Positions 28,612 through 41,660 are shown, counted from the first letter of the stretch. The stretch: 64,000 nucleotides of DNA from Citrobacter amalonaticus (GCF_018252635.1 NZ_JAGTXM010000002.1:948962-1012961); one strand, 5' to 3'. Numbers and translations: made by a program. Notes: a model not told the origin generated them from the letters alone.

Positions 28612-31600
28612 TTAAACCGCAGGCGCCGGATCATCGCCTTTGATCTCGCGTTTAACCTCTGTGACCTCATCGCCCTTTTCGTTGCGCAGATGCACTTCAA
28701 GCTGGTTAAAGGCGATATCAATGTTGTTTTCACGACACAGACGATCGATCGACCGGTTCAGCTCATCAACCGTGTGGCTGCGATCGCGCAGTTCACGCAC
28801 GTACAGACGCAGTTCGTGATCCAGGGTACTGGCGCCGAAGGTGGTAAAGAACACCGCCGGCTCAGGATCGTGCATCACTTTCGGATGCTCCATCGCCGCC
28901 TGAAGCAGGACTTTCTTCACTTTATCCAGATCCGAACCGTAAGCCACGCCGAGGCGGATCACCAGACGCGTGGTGGTATCAGACAGCGACCAGTTGATCA
29001 GGCGTTCGGTGACGAACGCCTTGTTCGGGATGATCACCTCTTTGCGATCGAAATCGGTAATGGTGGTAGCGCGGATACGGATCTTGCTGACGGTACCAGA
29101 GAACGTGCCGATCGTCACCGTATCGCCGATCCGCACCGGGCGTTCGAACAAAATGATCAACCCCGAGACGAAGTTACCGAAAATCTCCTGCAAGCCGAAA
29201 CCGAGACCGACCGATAAGGCCGCTGCCAGCCACTGTAGTTTATCCCACGACACGCCGAGCGAACCGAAGACCGTCATCGCCCCGACAGCAATGATAATGT
29301 AGTTAAGGATCGTGGTGATGGCGTACGACGCGCCCTGGCGCATTTTCAGGCGCGACAGCACCAGCACTTCCAGCAGACCCGGCAGGTTGCGGATCAACGC
29401 CCAGGCCACCATTGAAGCAAGAATGGCAAATAGCAAGCTGCCCATCGTCACGCTTTTCACTACCGCCGCGCCAGCTTCGGTGCCGTTGTAGTGCCAGAGC
29501 GTAATGCTATCGAGATAGCTGAACACGGTGATCAAATCGGACCAAATCGCCCAGAACACCACCGCGAACAGTGAAACCATCAGCAACATCGTAATGCGCA
29601 ACGTTTGCTGGTTCACCTGCTCGAGTGCTATGGTCGGTTCTTCCTGCGGTTCCGCTCCTTCGGCCCCCTCTTTCACCAGATTCTGACGACGCGCCAGCGC
29701 ACGACGCCAGGCGATACGCCGCGCCGCGACGCTTAAACCGCGCAGCACCGTCTGGTACAGCAGGTTCCAGATGATGACCAGATAAACGGTCTCAATCCAG
29801 CGGCCCGACAGGCGCAGCGTAGTGTAGAAATAGCCGGTTGCCGTCAACACCATCAGCGCAATCGGGATGATTGACAGGACGGTGATCGTCACCAGGCGCA
29901 AGCCATGCGACTCTTTATCACGCCAGCTTTCGCGGCACATCGGCCACACCAGAAACGCGATCAGCAGCAGGTTGAGGAAAATCATCGCCTGCCCCAGCAC
30001 ATCGTCCATCAGATGCAGTGGAGAAAGCTCAGCCACGACGGACCAGAAGTGCAGCGGCAGCAGCGCCAGGCTAATGCGTACAATCTGGCGACGCCAGTGG
30101 CTGGTCAATTGCGCGGGCATACCGAAATGGCGAATCGCCACGCCGTCTTTTTCGAGCACTTTCCAGCATAACCCGAAGACCAGCCAGAAGATCGCCAGTT
30201 TTTTACTGAATGCCCACAGCAGGTCGCTGATGTTTAACTGCATGGTCAGCAAAATCAGGCCGACAGCCAGAATCAGCAGGCATATCGGCAACGCACGGAC
30301 CAGATCGATCAGAATCGCTTTCGGTGTGTTTAGCTGACTGTCATTGCGCAGCGAGCCGACCGCGGCGGCGAGTTTCTGCTGCCAGGCTTTCAGCCACTTC
30401 AGACGCCAGCGAATCAGTCCGGCAATCAGCAGGAGCGGCAGCCCGGCCAGGAAGGCGATAAACACCGCCGGCCACGCTTTTTCCCAGTTCACCGTGATTT
30501 TCATCGACTTGAACTGATCTTTCAGCGACTGCGGGAAGGCTTTGATCCAGTCCCAGTCCATTGGCCGGTTGCTGTTCACCCAGAAGATTTGCTGGGTCAG
30601 GATCTCTTTCAGGCTTTTCGAGACGCTCATTAACTGCTGCTGATTGATTTGCAGGTTAATGGCCATCATGAGCTGATTGCCCAACTGCTTATTAAGCTGG
30701 TCCAGCAGTTCACGGCGCATATCAACAACCTGCAACAGCGCATCGTGGACTTCGTCATTCACCTCGTTGCTGTGACCTTCTTCCAGTTTGGCCACGAACG
30801 CATCGTTCTGGAACAGCGCGTCTCGCTGCTGATTGACTTCAAACTGTTCAAGACGCAGGTCCGCAATGCGATTGGTCATGTCAGAGAGTTCATCTGCCGA
30901 CGGCAGCGTTTGCTGCTGCTGATAGAGGATACGCGACAGCAACAGACTGCCTTTCAGCACCGCGATTTGTTCTTTGATATTACGTTCGGATTGCAGCGCC
31001 CGGTCCAGCCAGTTCTTAACTTTGATGTTTTGCTGCATCAGCGAGTTGCCATTTTCCGTCGCCGTGATCAGGCGCTGGCTGAGCTGGTGGTTAATTTCCA
31101 GTTCCTGTTTCACCAGCGGGTTATCCTGAATGCGAGCAGCTTCATCTGGCGACATCGCCTCCTGCGCCGTTTTTTCCGTTAAGGTCAGGCGCTTACTGTT
31201 GACCGCTTCCTGCAATAGCTGTAGCTGATGCTCAAGCCGGTTGCTATTGGCAGTGACGTAGTCTCGCTGCTTTTGCAGGGTATCCTGCAATACCGTATTA
31301 CCTTCCAGACTTTTTCGCTGTTGATCGATCTGGGTATTCAGCAACGCTTGCTGCGCCTGTAAAAGCACCTGCTGAGTGGGTCGCAGCGCCGCTTCGCCCA
31401 CGTTGGTGCCGTCCAGTCGGTTGCGGATCTGCTGGAGCTGCTGAGAAGCCGTATACATCGCGTTTTGTACACGCTCTGGCTGCGTTTGCAGAGAGACCAA
31501 CTGGCTGTTATAGGTGGCGAGATCGTTTTGCGCGTTCTGTAAATCATCCAGCACCTGCGCAACACGCATCTCTAACTGACGCAGTGATAGCGTACTGAGA

Positions 31601-31971
31601 ACCTTACGGGTTTCATCATCATTATCCACATCGCTGAGGGCATTCAGCGCCTCTGTCGCCTGACGCATTTTTTCCGGCGCCTGCGCCACGCGCTGACGGA
31701 GCTGTGCCGTCTCGTCCTTCACCCGGTCGATTTTTTCAAGCGTGGCAATCGTCTCTGTGAGATCCTGCTGAACCAGCTTATCCTGCGCCGAGAGATCTTT
31801 TTGCTTATTGAGCGTATCCAGTTGGCTTTGCAGGTCAGCCTTCGAAGGCAGGTCGCTGTTCGATGGCGCACGGGCAATTGCCAATGACTGGCAAGACAGC
31901 ATAAGGATGAAAACAGCCACCGAGATAAAAACAAAGTGCTGTGAACGTTTATAGAGCTGCAACATAGTCAT
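28612..31971 (-). CDS. mscK: MscK (KefA), K+-dependent mechanosensitive channel
   Basis: 1119 aa (E. coli 1120) from the ATG at 31971; upstream in-frame codons to 32016 are not conserved. A signal peptide (to about residue 34) is followed by a large periplasmic coiled-coil region rich in Gln and Leu to about residue 470, then 10-11 membrane segments. The last part is the MscS-type pore and cytoplasmic vestibule: GLGFGLQEIFGNFVSG, FERPVRIGDTV and ITDFDRKEVIIPNK. It releases solutes on hypo-osmotic shock and responds to K+. The gene converges on rsmS; acrR lies upstream on the same strand. Confidence 0.96.
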   Translation of the reverse strand: MTMLQLYKRSQHFVFISVAVFILMLSCQSLAIARAPSNSDLPSKADLQSQLDTLNKQKDLSAQDKLVQQDLTETIATLEKIDRVKDETAQLRQRVAQAPEKMRQATEALNALSDVDNDDETRKVLSTLSLRQLEMRVAQVLDDLQNAQNDLATYNSQLVSLQTQPERVQNAMYTASQQLQQIRNRLDGTNVGEAALRPTQQVLLQAQQALLNTQIDQQRKSLEGNTVLQDTLQKQRDYVTANSNRLEHQLQLLQEAVNSKRLTLTEKTAQEAMSPDEAARIQDNPLVKQELEINHQLSQRLITATENGNSLMQQNIKVKNWLDRALQSERNIKEQIAVLKGSLLLSRILYQQQQTLPSADELSDMTNRIADLRLEQFEVNQQRDALFQNDAFVAKLEEGHSNEVNDEVHDALLQVVDMRRELLDQLNKQLGNQLMMAINLQINQQQLMSVSKSLKEILTQQIFWVNSNRPMDWDWIKAFPQSLKDQFKSMKITVNWEKAWPAVFIAFLAGLPLLLIAGLIRWRLKWLKAWQQKLAAAVGSLRNDSQLNTPKAILIDLVRALPICLLILAVGLILLTMQLNISDLLWAFSKKLAIFWLVFGLCWKVLEKDGVAIRHFGMPAQLTSHWRRQIVRISLALLPLHFWSVVAELSPLHLMDDVLGQAMIFLNLLLIAFLVWPMCRESWRDKESHGLRLVTITVLSIIPIALMVLTATGYFYTTLRLSGRWIETVYLVIIWNLLYQTVLRGLSVAARRIAWRRALARRQNLVKEGAEGAEPQEEPTIALEQVNQQTLRITMLLMVSLFAVVFWAIWSDLITVFSYLDSITLWHYNGTEAGAAVVKSVTMGSLLFAILASMVAWALIRNLPGLLEVLVLSRLKMRQGASYAITTILNYIIIAVGAMTVFGSLGVSWDKLQWLAAALSVGLGFGLQEIFGNFVSGLIILFERPVRIGDTVTIGTFSGTVSKIRIRATTITDFDRKEVIIPNKAFVTERLINWSLSDTTTRLVIRLGVAYGSDLDKVKKVLLQAAMEHPKVMHDPEPAVFFTTFGASTLDHELRLYVRELRDRSHTVDELNRSIDRLCRENNIDIAFNQLEVHLRNEKGDEVTEVKREIKGDDPAPAV

Positions 31972-32090
31972 GTGAATGAAGGTTTCTGAACCGAAAAGAC
32001 GACCGAAAATAGTCAACGCGCAAGAATATCACGGCTGTGTCGGACAGAATAGCGGCAGCGAAACCGACCAGGATAATTCCTGGAGTCGCG

Positions 32091-32744
32091 TCAGGACACG
32101 GCGTCAGGTACCGTCGACCGCAGCGTGGGACAAAATGTTAACATTTCCAGCAGAACGGCGACGTAATCCCGGGCTTCTTTTTTGAGATCAAACGATTGTG
32201 GGGCAAAGAGCCAGTTTTCCATCAGACCCGAAACCGTAGCGCGCATCATCACCGCCGCCCGCCGCGTAATCAAATTTTCAGGCAACATTTTTGCATGAAT
32301 ACAGTGGGTTAAAGTTTGCTCGATCCGATCATAGCTCTCAAGACAGATGTTTCTTTGCGCCTGCTGAACTATAGTCATTTCTCCCACAAATTCACATTTG
32401 TGGAATATAATCTCCATCAATAAACGTCGCCGTTCTTCTGTCACGGTAGATTCAAGGAGATGAACGAGAATTTCTCTTAATACTGATAGTGGATCGTCGG
32501 GGAATTTTGCCTGATACTCAGTCTCAAGCTCACCAATACTGGATTCTGATAGTTCCCAGATTTCACTAAATAAATCCGACTTGTTTTTGAAATGCCAATA
32601 GATTGCACCGCGAGTCACGCCAGCGGCTTTTGCAATCTCCGCCAGCGAGGTGGAAGATACCCCTTGTTGCGAGAACAATCGTAGCGCTACATCCAGGATG
32701 TGTTGTCGTGTTTCCTGCGCTTGTTGTTTGGTTTTTCGTGCCAT
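32091..32744 (-). CDS. acrR: AcrR, TetR-family repressor of acrAB
   Basis: 217 aa. The N-terminal TetR helix-turn-helix (residues 10-56) includes [20 protein letters not shown]. The C-terminal ligand domain ends [13 protein letters not shown]. It represses acrAB and itself from the shared intergenic operator and is released by drugs. I see no frameshift or truncation of the kind found in resistant isolates. Divergent from acrA with a 141-bp gap. Confidence 0.97.
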   Translation of the reverse strand: MARKTKQQAQETRQHILDVALRLFSQQGVSSTSLAEIAKAAGVTRGAIYWHFKNKSDLFSEIWELSESSIGELETEYQAKFPDDPLSVLREILVHLLESTVTEERRRLLMEIIFHKCEFVGEMTIVQQAQRNICLESYDRIEQTLTHCIHAKMLPENLITRRAAVMMRATVSGLMENWLFAPQSFDLKKEARDYVAVLLEMLTFCPTLRSTVPDAVS

Positions 32745-32772
32745 ATGTCGGTGAATTTACAGGTGTTAGATT

Positions 32773-32796
32773 TACATACATTTATGGATGTATGTA
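32773..32796. promoter_or_regulatory. AcrR operator
   Basis: A 24-bp palindrome with arms TACATACATT and ATGTATGTA. It differs from the E. coli operator only in the centre, as I remember it. It lies 29 bp upstream of acrR and about 90 bp upstream of acrA. Confidence 0.9.
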
Positions 32797-32885
32797 CCAT
32801 AGCACGACGATAATATAAACGCAGCAATGGGTTTGTGGACTTTTGACCATTGATCAATTTGAAATCGGACACTCGAGGTTTACAT

Positions 32886-34079
32886 ATGAACAAAAACAGA
32901 GGGTTTACGCCTCTGGCGGTCGTTCTGATGCTCTCAGGCAGCTTAGCGCTTACAGGATGTGACGACAAACAGGCCCAACAAGGGGGCCAGCAGATGCCAG
33001 AAGTTGGGGTTGTGACGCTCAAAACCGAACCTCTACAGATCACAACTGAACTCCCGGGTCGTACCAGTGCTTTCCGAATTGCGGAAGTTCGTCCTCAGGT
33101 GAGCGGTATTATCCTGAAGCGTAATTTCGAGGAGGGTAGTGATATCGAAGCAGGAGTGTCTCTCTATCAGATTGATCCTGCGACGTATCAAGCTACTTAT
33201 GAAAGCGCGAAAGGCGATCTGGCGAAAGCCCAGGCCGCAGCCAGCATCGCTCAGGTAACGGTTAACCGTTATAAAAAGCTGCTGGGAACGCAGTACATCA
33301 GTCAACAAGATTACGATCAGGCGCTGGCCGATGCGCAACAGGCGAATGCTGCCGTGGTTGCCGCGAAAGCCGCCGTTGAAACAGCGCGCATTAACCTGGC
33401 GTACACCAAAGTGACCTCTCCTATTAGCGGCCGTATTGGTAAATCGGCCGTGACGGAAGGCGCACTGGTGCAAAACGGCCAGGCGACAGCGCTGGCAACC
33501 GTGCAGCAGCTCGATCCTATCTATGTTGACGTGACGCAGTCGAGCAACGACTTCCTGCGCCTGAAACAAGAACTGGCTAACGGAACGCTGAAACAGGAAA
33601 ACGGCAAGGCGAAAGTCGAACTGGTGACCAGCGACGGCATTAAATTCCCGCAGACCGGTACGCTTGAGTTTTCAGACGTGACTGTCGATCAGACCACCGG
33701 TTCTATCACCATCCGCGCCGTCTTCCCTAATCCGGATCACACCTTACTGCCAGGAATGTTTGTACGTGCACGTCTGGAAGAAGGAACCAACCCTACTGCG
33801 TTACTGGTACCGCAACAAGGCGTGACCCGTACGCCGCGTGGCGATGCAACAGCACTGGTTGTGGGGGCTGATGACAAGGTGGAAACCCGTCAAATCGTTG
33901 CCAGTCAGGCGATTGGCGATAAATGGGTGGTCACTGACGGACTTAAATCGGGTGATCGCGTCATTATCTCTGGTTTGCAAAAAGTTCGCCCTGGCGTGCA
34001 GGTAAAAGCGCAGGAAGTAACATCTGACAATCAACAACAAGCCGCGAACGGTGGCAAGTCAGAGCAAACAAAGTCTTAA
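32886..34079 (+). CDS. acrA: AcrA, membrane-fusion lipoprotein of the AcrAB-TolC pump
   Basis: 397 aa. A lipoprotein signal ends in LALTGC (Cys25). The order is a lipoyl half, an alpha-helical hairpin (residues about 98-172, rich in Ala, Gln and Lys), the second lipoyl half, a beta-barrel, and a membrane-proximal domain. The hairpin contacts TolC and the beta domains contact AcrB. The ATG at 32886 is preferred to the longer frame from 32850 because the lipoprotein signal begins there. acrB follows by 22 bp. Confidence 0.98.
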   Translation: MNKNRGFTPLAVVLMLSGSLALTGCDDKQAQQGGQQMPEVGVVTLKTEPLQITTELPGRTSAFRIAEVRPQVSGIILKRNFEEGSDIEAGVSLYQIDPATYQATYESAKGDLAKAQAAASIAQVTVNRYKKLLGTQYISQQDYDQALADAQQANAAVVAAKAAVETARINLAYTKVTSPISGRIGKSAVTEGALVQNGQATALATVQQLDPIYVDVTQSSNDFLRLKQELANGTLKQENGKAKVELVTSDGIKFPQTGTLEFSDVTVDQTTGSITIRAVFPNPDHTLLPGMFVRARLEEGTNPTALLVPQQGVTRTPRGDATALVVGADDKVETRQIVASQAIGDKWVVTDGLKSGDRVIISGLQKVRPGVQVKAQEVTSDNQQQAANGGKSEQTKS

Positions 34080-34098
34080 CTTAAACAGGAGCCGTTAA

Positions 34099-37251
<3,153 letters not shown>

Positions 37252-37263
37252 TACTCATCTGAT

Positions 37264-37290
37264 AAAAGGTCGCGCAAGCGACCTTTTTTT
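37264..37290 (+). terminator. Rho-independent terminator of acrAB
   Basis: AAAGGTCGC, loop GCAA, GCGACCTTT and a run of T. It begins 13 bp after the acrB stop. Confidence 0.92.
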
Positions 37291-37762
37291 CGAATGAAAT
37301 CCGCAAAAGCGCTTATTGATACCTTGTTGACTTTTGGTTGGGGATAATAAAGGTTATAATCCACAAGAGGATAAAGGCTATTTCTGACAATTTGGCTTAT
37401 GGCTTATTCCCTGCTTAATAATTCATTATTAAGACAATTCCTGGGGATAAATCTGTCTTTGACCTGGCGCCAGTGCGAGCGATGAGGATGAGAAAGAGTA
37501 GATAATCTGATGAATTGCAAAATAATCACGTAATTATCTCATTCCGCAATGGGTTGGCGACATGCTATAATGGCTAAAAGGTATGAATCTGTGCTTTCTC
37601 TCGTATTACATTAATTGTAATTTTTCGTAATATAACGATGAAATCTTTTTTAGAGTAGATTATAGTTAAATCATCAGGCGTAGAAGGCAGTTCCAGGTCA
37701 GTTAGTTGTACCCATCCCGAAAGGTGTTCGGTTAGTTTAAGCCACTAAGAAGGGGATGCGTT
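37291..37762 (+). promoter_or_regulatory. Long AT-rich intergenic region upstream of tomB-hha
   Basis: About 470 bp with no credible gene. An extended -10 promoter, TGCTATAAT, lies at 37563-37571 and would give a leader of about 185 nt before tomB. A second TATAAT is at 37355-37360. The palindrome AATAATTCATTATT is near 37417. High AT content and several promoter-like hexamers fit a region bound by H-NS or Hha, but that is inference. Confidence 0.5.
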
Positions 37763-38137
37763 ATGGATGAATACTCACCCAAAAGACATGATATAGCGCA
37801 ACTTAAATTTCTTTGTGAAACGCTTTATCACGACTGTCTTGCAAACCTTGAAGAAAGCAATCATGGCTGGGTTAACGACCCAACCTCGGCGATCAACCTT
37901 CAACTCAACGAACTGATAGAGCATATTGCAACCTTCGCACTTAATTATAAAATTAAGTATAATGAGGACAATAAGCTGATTGAACAGATTGACGAATATC
38001 TGGACGACACATTTATGTTGTTCAGCAGTTATGGCATTAATGCGCAGGATCTGCAGAAATGGCGGAAATCGGGTAATCGCTTGTTCCGCTGCTTTGTGAA
38101 TGCCACCAGGGCTAATCCTGTTAGTTTGTCTTGTTAA
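37763..38137 (+). CDS. tomB: TomB, Hha antitoxin / biofilm modulator
   Basis: 124 aa, acidic and helical, beginning MDEYSPKRHDIAQLKFLCE and containing the conserved SNHGWVNDPTSAINLQLN. In E. coli TomB counteracts Hha toxicity, reportedly through an oxygen-dependent oxidation that inactivates Hha. It precedes hha by 27 bp in the standard operon. Start supported by AAGGGGA. Confidence 0.94.
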   Translation: MDEYSPKRHDIAQLKFLCETLYHDCLANLEESNHGWVNDPTSAINLQLNELIEHIATFALNYKIKYNEDNKLIEQIDEYLDDTFMLFSSYGINAQDLQKWRKSGNRLFRCFVNATRANPVSLSC

Positions 38138-38164
38138 AAATTATTACAATCATAGGTAAGATTT

Positions 38165-38383
38165 ATGTCCGATAAACCATTAACTAAAACTGATTATTTG
38201 ATGCGTTTGCGACGCTGTCAGACAATTGACACACTTGAGCGTGTGATCGAGAAAAATAAATATGAATTATCTGACAATGAATTGGCTGTATTTTACTCAG
38301 CCGCCGATCACCGTCTCGCAGAATTGACGATGAATAAACTTTACGACAAAATCCCTTCCTCCGTCTGGAAATTCATTCGTTAA
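38165..38383 (+). CDS. hha: Hha, H-NS-associated modulator
   Basis: 72 aa, beginning [20 protein letters not shown] and ending SSVWKFIR. Hha lacks its own DNA-binding domain and joins H-NS to silence horizontally acquired genes. The length and sequence are essentially those of E. coli. Its basic and acidic residues ([21 protein letters not shown]) are intact. Second gene of the tomB-hha pair. Confidence 0.97.
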
Positions 38384-38463
38384 TTTGATTACTGTCCATC
38401 AGGAAATACGGATGTTTTCCTGGGGAACATTCTTCATACTTGCAATAACAATAGCATGACTAT

Positions 38464-38508
38464 TGTGACCTCTATCACGGTATAGTTCAGGGATCGTTCC
38501 CTGATTAT
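38464..38508 (+). promoter_or_regulatory. Probable CRP site and -10 of the maa promoter
   Basis: TGTGACCTCTATCACG (38464-38479) matches the CRP consensus TGTGA-6-TCACA at nine of ten positions. A -10 candidate GATTAT lies at 38503-38508, which would put CRP near -41.5, a class II layout. A perfect hairpin CAGGGA-TCGT-TCCCTG (38488-38503) overlaps this region. Confidence 0.6.
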
Positions 38509-38559
38509 CGCTGTCCCTCTACTGTATTGCCTCACAGGTGAACAGTCAGAGAGCGCAGA

Positions 38560-39111
38560 ATGAGTGAAGAGAAACGGAAAATGATAGCGGGTGAACGGTA
38601 TCACCCGGCAGATGAAACCCTGCGCCAGGACCGACTGCAGGCGCGTCGATTCGTTCACCGCTACAATCACACCGCCCCGGAAGAAAAAGCAGAACGGCTG
38701 GCTATTCTCCACGCCCTGTTAGGCCAGTGCGACCACCCTTATATCGAGCCGTCATTCCGCTGTGACTACGGTTACAATATCTTTCTGGGAAAAGAATTTT
38801 ACGCAAACTTTGACTGCGTCATGCTCGACGTCTGTCCGATTCATATTGGTGATAACTGCATGCTGGCTCCCGGCGTTCATATCTACACCGCCACACATCC
38901 GCTGGATGCGGCAGAGCGCACTAGCGGGCTGGAATTCGGCAAACCCGTCACGATTGGCAATAATGTCTGGATTGGTGGACGTGCGGTCATCAATCCCGGC
39001 GTCAGCATTGGTGACAACGTGGTTGTCGCCTCCGGTGCGGTAGTGACCAAAAACGTACCTGACAACGTGGTAGTAGGCGGTAACCCGGCACGGATTATTA
39101 AAACACTGTAA
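38560..39111 (+). CDS. maa: Maa, maltose O-acetyltransferase
   Basis: 183 aa. The C-terminal two thirds is a left-handed beta-helix of hexapeptide repeats ([39 protein letters not shown]), and the catalytic His is in TATHPLDA. The N-terminal MAC domain reads [15 protein letters not shown]. It acetylates glucose and maltose, perhaps for detoxification of excess sugar. The putative CRP site upstream fits sugar-linked control. Confidence 0.95.
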   Translation: MSEEKRKMIAGERYHPADETLRQDRLQARRFVHRYNHTAPEEKAERLAILHALLGQCDHPYIEPSFRCDYGYNIFLGKEFYANFDCVMLDVCPIHIGDNCMLAPGVHIYTATHPLDAAERTSGLEFGKPVTIGNNVWIGGRAVINPGVSIGDNVVVASGAVVTKNVPDNVVVGGNPARIIKTL

Positions 39112-39225
39112 CCAAAATTGTAACTGTTATGCTAAATAGTGGTTAATCTGTTACTTTTTTCACGTTAATTGCCCACTTAAAATAGGGCGTTCCCCTGTAA
39201 GTAGCGAAAATCACGAAGGCAAAAA

Positions 39226-39696
39226 ATGACAGAAATACAACGCCTGCTCACCGAAACCATCGACGATCTGAACGTGCGTGAGAAGCGCGATAACAAGCCC
39301 CGCTTTAGCATCAGCTTTATCCGCAAACATCCCGGTTTGTTTATTGGGATGTATGTCGCCTGGTTTGCCACGCTGGCGGTTATGCTGCAATCAGAGACGC
39401 TGGTTGACTCAGTCTGGCTGCTGGTGGTGCTGTTTGTCATCCTCAACGGTTTTTTCTTTTTTGATGTCGCCCCACGCTATCGCTATGAGGATATCGACGT
39501 GCTGGATTTCAGGGTGTGTTACAACGGCGAATGGTACAACACCCGGTTTGTGCCTTCTGCGCTGATTAGCACCATCCTTCACTCCCCGCGCGTTGCCGAT
39601 GAACACAAAGCACAATTGCAAAAGATGTTGATGCGTAAGGGCGAACTGTCGTTTTACGACATCTTCACCCTTGCTCGCGCAGAAGCCACGTCATAA
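39226..39696 (+). CDS. ylaC: YlaC, predicted inner membrane protein
   Basis: 156 aa with two adjacent hydrophobic segments (residues about 39-78), soluble N-terminal and C-terminal parts, and the motif [21 protein letters not shown] after the second segment. The match to E. coli YlaC is full length. Function unknown. It is transcribed convergently to rpmJ2 with a REP-like palindrome (39706-39738) between. Confidence 0.92.
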   Translation: MTEIQRLLTETIDDLNVREKRDNKPRFSISFIRKHPGLFIGMYVAWFATLAVMLQSETLVDSVWLLVVLFVILNGFFFFDVAPRYRYEDIDVLDFRVCYNGEWYNTRFVPSALISTILHSPRVADEHKAQLQKMLMRKGELSFYDIFTLARAEATS

Positions 39697-39747
39697 CCGG
39701 TTAGTGATGCCGGACAGGCATTTTCCCTATCCGGCCCTCTCCTCTCT

Positions 39748-39888
39748 TTAACGCCGTTTTTTTCTTCCCTGTACCGCTTTAAAGCGCGGGTTGCTCTTAC
39801 AAATCACATACAGACGCCCTTTCCGCTTGACTATCTGACAGTCCGGATGGCGCTGCTTTGCGCTACGTAATGAATTCAAGACCTGCAT
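39748..39888 (-). CDS. rpmJ2: Alternative ribosomal protein L36 (zinc-independent, C- type)
   Basis: 46 aa, beginning [20 protein letters not shown] and ending AVQGRKKRR. It differs from E. coli YkgO at only a few residues. It lacks the four zinc ligands of the normal L36; only Cys17 and Cys31 remain. Such copies replace zinc-containing L36 during zinc starvation and free zinc. A Zur-type palindrome lies 27 bp upstream of the ATG. The usual partner gene for the alternative L31 (rpmE2/ykgM) is not present on either side. Confidence 0.92.
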   Translation of the reverse strand: MQVLNSLRSAKQRHPDCQIVKRKGRLYVICKSNPRFKAVQGRKKRR

Positions 39889-39914
39889 AGTATCCTCATC
39901 ACTTTCGATATTGT

Positions 39915-39932
39915 GTAATAATATAACATTAC
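39915..39932 (-). promoter_or_regulatory. Zur box upstream of rpmJ2
   Basis: On the minus strand GTAATGTTATATTATTAC, an AT-rich palindrome matching the enterobacterial Zur consensus (A-ATGTTATA-TATAACAT) in its left arm and most of its right. Zn-loaded Zur would repress rpmJ2. Confidence 0.75.
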
Positions 39933-40109
39933 TTTATCGTTGAACGCACGACAGTTCAAACCTTTCTGCATAACGCACGTTCTTTCGCGGTGAAAACAGC
40001 AAAAACCCTCACGCTCATCAAAAAAACGTGCAGATTAACGACATCATTTACAGGGCTTTTTTCACGATCGGATATACTTTCTCTACAATGCGTTATTAAG
40101 GATATTTGC

Positions 40110-41660
40110 GTGAGAACACGACATCTGGTCAGTCTGGTGACAGGAGTGCTTATCCTCGCCGTGTTGGTGCCGGTCGGTTTGAGTATTTGGCTTGCTCATC
40201 GCCAGGTCGAAAAGAAATTCATTGAGGAACTGGACACCTACTCATCGCGCGTCTTTGAACGCACCGAGCGCGTGGTTATTCAGGCCAAAGACGCGTTAAA
40301 GCAGATCGAAACCGTGAGCAGCGCACCCTGTTCACGTGAACACTTACTGGCGATGCGACGTATCTCCTACAGCTATCGCTATGTTCAGGAAGTGTTATAT
40401 CTGGAAAATAACATGCCGCGCTGTTCCTCACTGGAACAGGAGAGCCATACCGCCGCTTTTCCTCCGCCCATGAAAATCACCGATGATGGTTACCGCGCAT
40501 GGTTTACCGCGCAGAATGATCTGGGAATCGAACGCTATATGGCTGCGCTGGGAACCGAGCATTACATCGTCATGATCGATCCGGCCTCCTTTATTGATGT
40601 TGTCCCCTTTGGCGCATGGCAGATCGATGTTGCAATTATTGGCGTAAAACGCAATACCGTCATTGCCAGCAGCAGTGCGCTTGCACCGAATATCCTGCAA
40701 TTTACCCAGGAAACCACGCCTCGCCACCTGGAAAGTCATGGCATTATTTATGAAATGCGCCCCTTCCCGGAAATGGGCATTACCATCGTCAGTTGGGCTT
40801 CCACCCTTCCGCTGCAGAAAATCTGGTATCGGCAGGCGCTGATCTGGGTTCCCATCGGTATTCTGATCGGTTTGCTGGCTGCCGCCTTTATTCTGCGTAT
40901 TCTGCGCCGCCTCCAGTCCCCCCATCACCGTTTGCAGGACGCCATCAATAACCGGGACATTAAGGTTCACTACCAGCCCATCATTTCGTTATCTAGCGGG
41001 AAAATCGTCGGTGGGGAAGCGCTGGCGCGCTGGCCACAAACCGATGGTAGCTACCTGTCACCCGATATTTTTATCCCCCTGGCCGAACAGACCGGACTGA
41101 CCGGGCAACTCACCCGGTTAATTATCGAAACGGTGTTTGAGGATATGGGGAAATGGCTGAAGCAGCATCCCGAACAGCATATTTCCATTAACATTGAAGC
41201 GGCGGACCTCGCCTCTGAAAAACTCCCGACACTGCTGAGTAAACTGCTTAACCGGTATCAGCTTGCCCCCTCACAGATTGCTCTGGAACTGACGGAACGG
41301 GGATTTGCCAATCCGAAAACCAGTTCCCCCATCCTCGCCCGCTACCGTAAGGCGGGACATGCCATCTATATTGATGATTTCGGCACCGGCTATTCCAGCC
41401 TCAGTTATTTGCAGAATCTGGACGTGGACATCCTGAAAATCGACAAATCGTTTGTCGATGCGCTGGAGTACAAGAACGTGACGCCGCATATCATTGAGAT
41501 GGCTAAAACGCTGAAGCTAAAAATGGTGGCGGAAGGGATTGAAACGGCCAATCAGGAAGACTGGCTGCGCCAGCACGGCGTCCATTACGGACAGGGTTGG
41601 CTTTACAGCAAAGCGCTGCCCAAAGAGGCCTTTATTCTGTGGGCGGAAAAACGCTTATAA
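40110..41660 (+). CDS. pdeB: PdeB (YlaB), membrane cyclic-di-GMP phosphodiesterase
   Basis: 516 aa from GTG 40110 (AAGGA upstream), the E. coli length; the longer frame from 39990 is not conserved. A membrane segment (residues about 7-29), a periplasmic CSS domain containing RCSSLEQ, a second membrane segment (about 245-265), then a cytoplasmic EAL domain. EAL is intact (GGEALARWPQ), with DDFGTGYSSL and AEGIET, so it should hydrolyse c-di-GMP to pGpG. The cysteine of the CSS motif can form a disulfide, which links activity to the periplasmic Dsb system in this family. Confidence 0.94.
   Translation: MRTRHLVSLVTGVLILAVLVPVGLSIWLAHRQVEKKFIEELDTYSSRVFERTERVVIQAKDALKQIETVSSAPCSREHLLAMRRISYSYRYVQEVLYLENNMPRCSSLEQESHTAAFPPPMKITDDGYRAWFTAQNDLGIERYMAALGTEHYIVMIDPASFIDVVPFGAWQIDVAIIGVKRNTVIASSSALAPNILQFTQETTPRHLESHGIIYEMRPFPEMGITIVSWASTLPLQKIWYRQALIWVPIGILIGLLAAAFILRILRRLQSPHHRLQDAINNRDIKVHYQPIISLSSGKIVGGEALARWPQTDGSYLSPDIFIPLAEQTGLTGQLTRLIIETVFEDMGKWLKQHPEQHISINIEAADLASEKLPTLLSKLLNRYQLAPSQIALELTERGFANPKTSSPILARYRKAGHAIYIDDFGTGYSSLSYLQNLDVDILKIDKSFVDALEYKNVTPHIIEMAKTLKLKMVAEGIETANQEDWLRQHGVHYGQGWLYSKALPKEAFILWAEKRL

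Noticed and set aside
32797-32885. MarA/SoxS/Rob box in the acrA leader
   Set aside because: Sequence around ATAGCACGACGATAATATAAAC partly fits a marbox, but too many consensus positions fail by eye to claim it.
39990-40109. 40-residue N-terminal extension of PdeB
   Set aside because: It is not conserved in E. coli PdeB, and GTG 40110 has AAGGA at the right distance.
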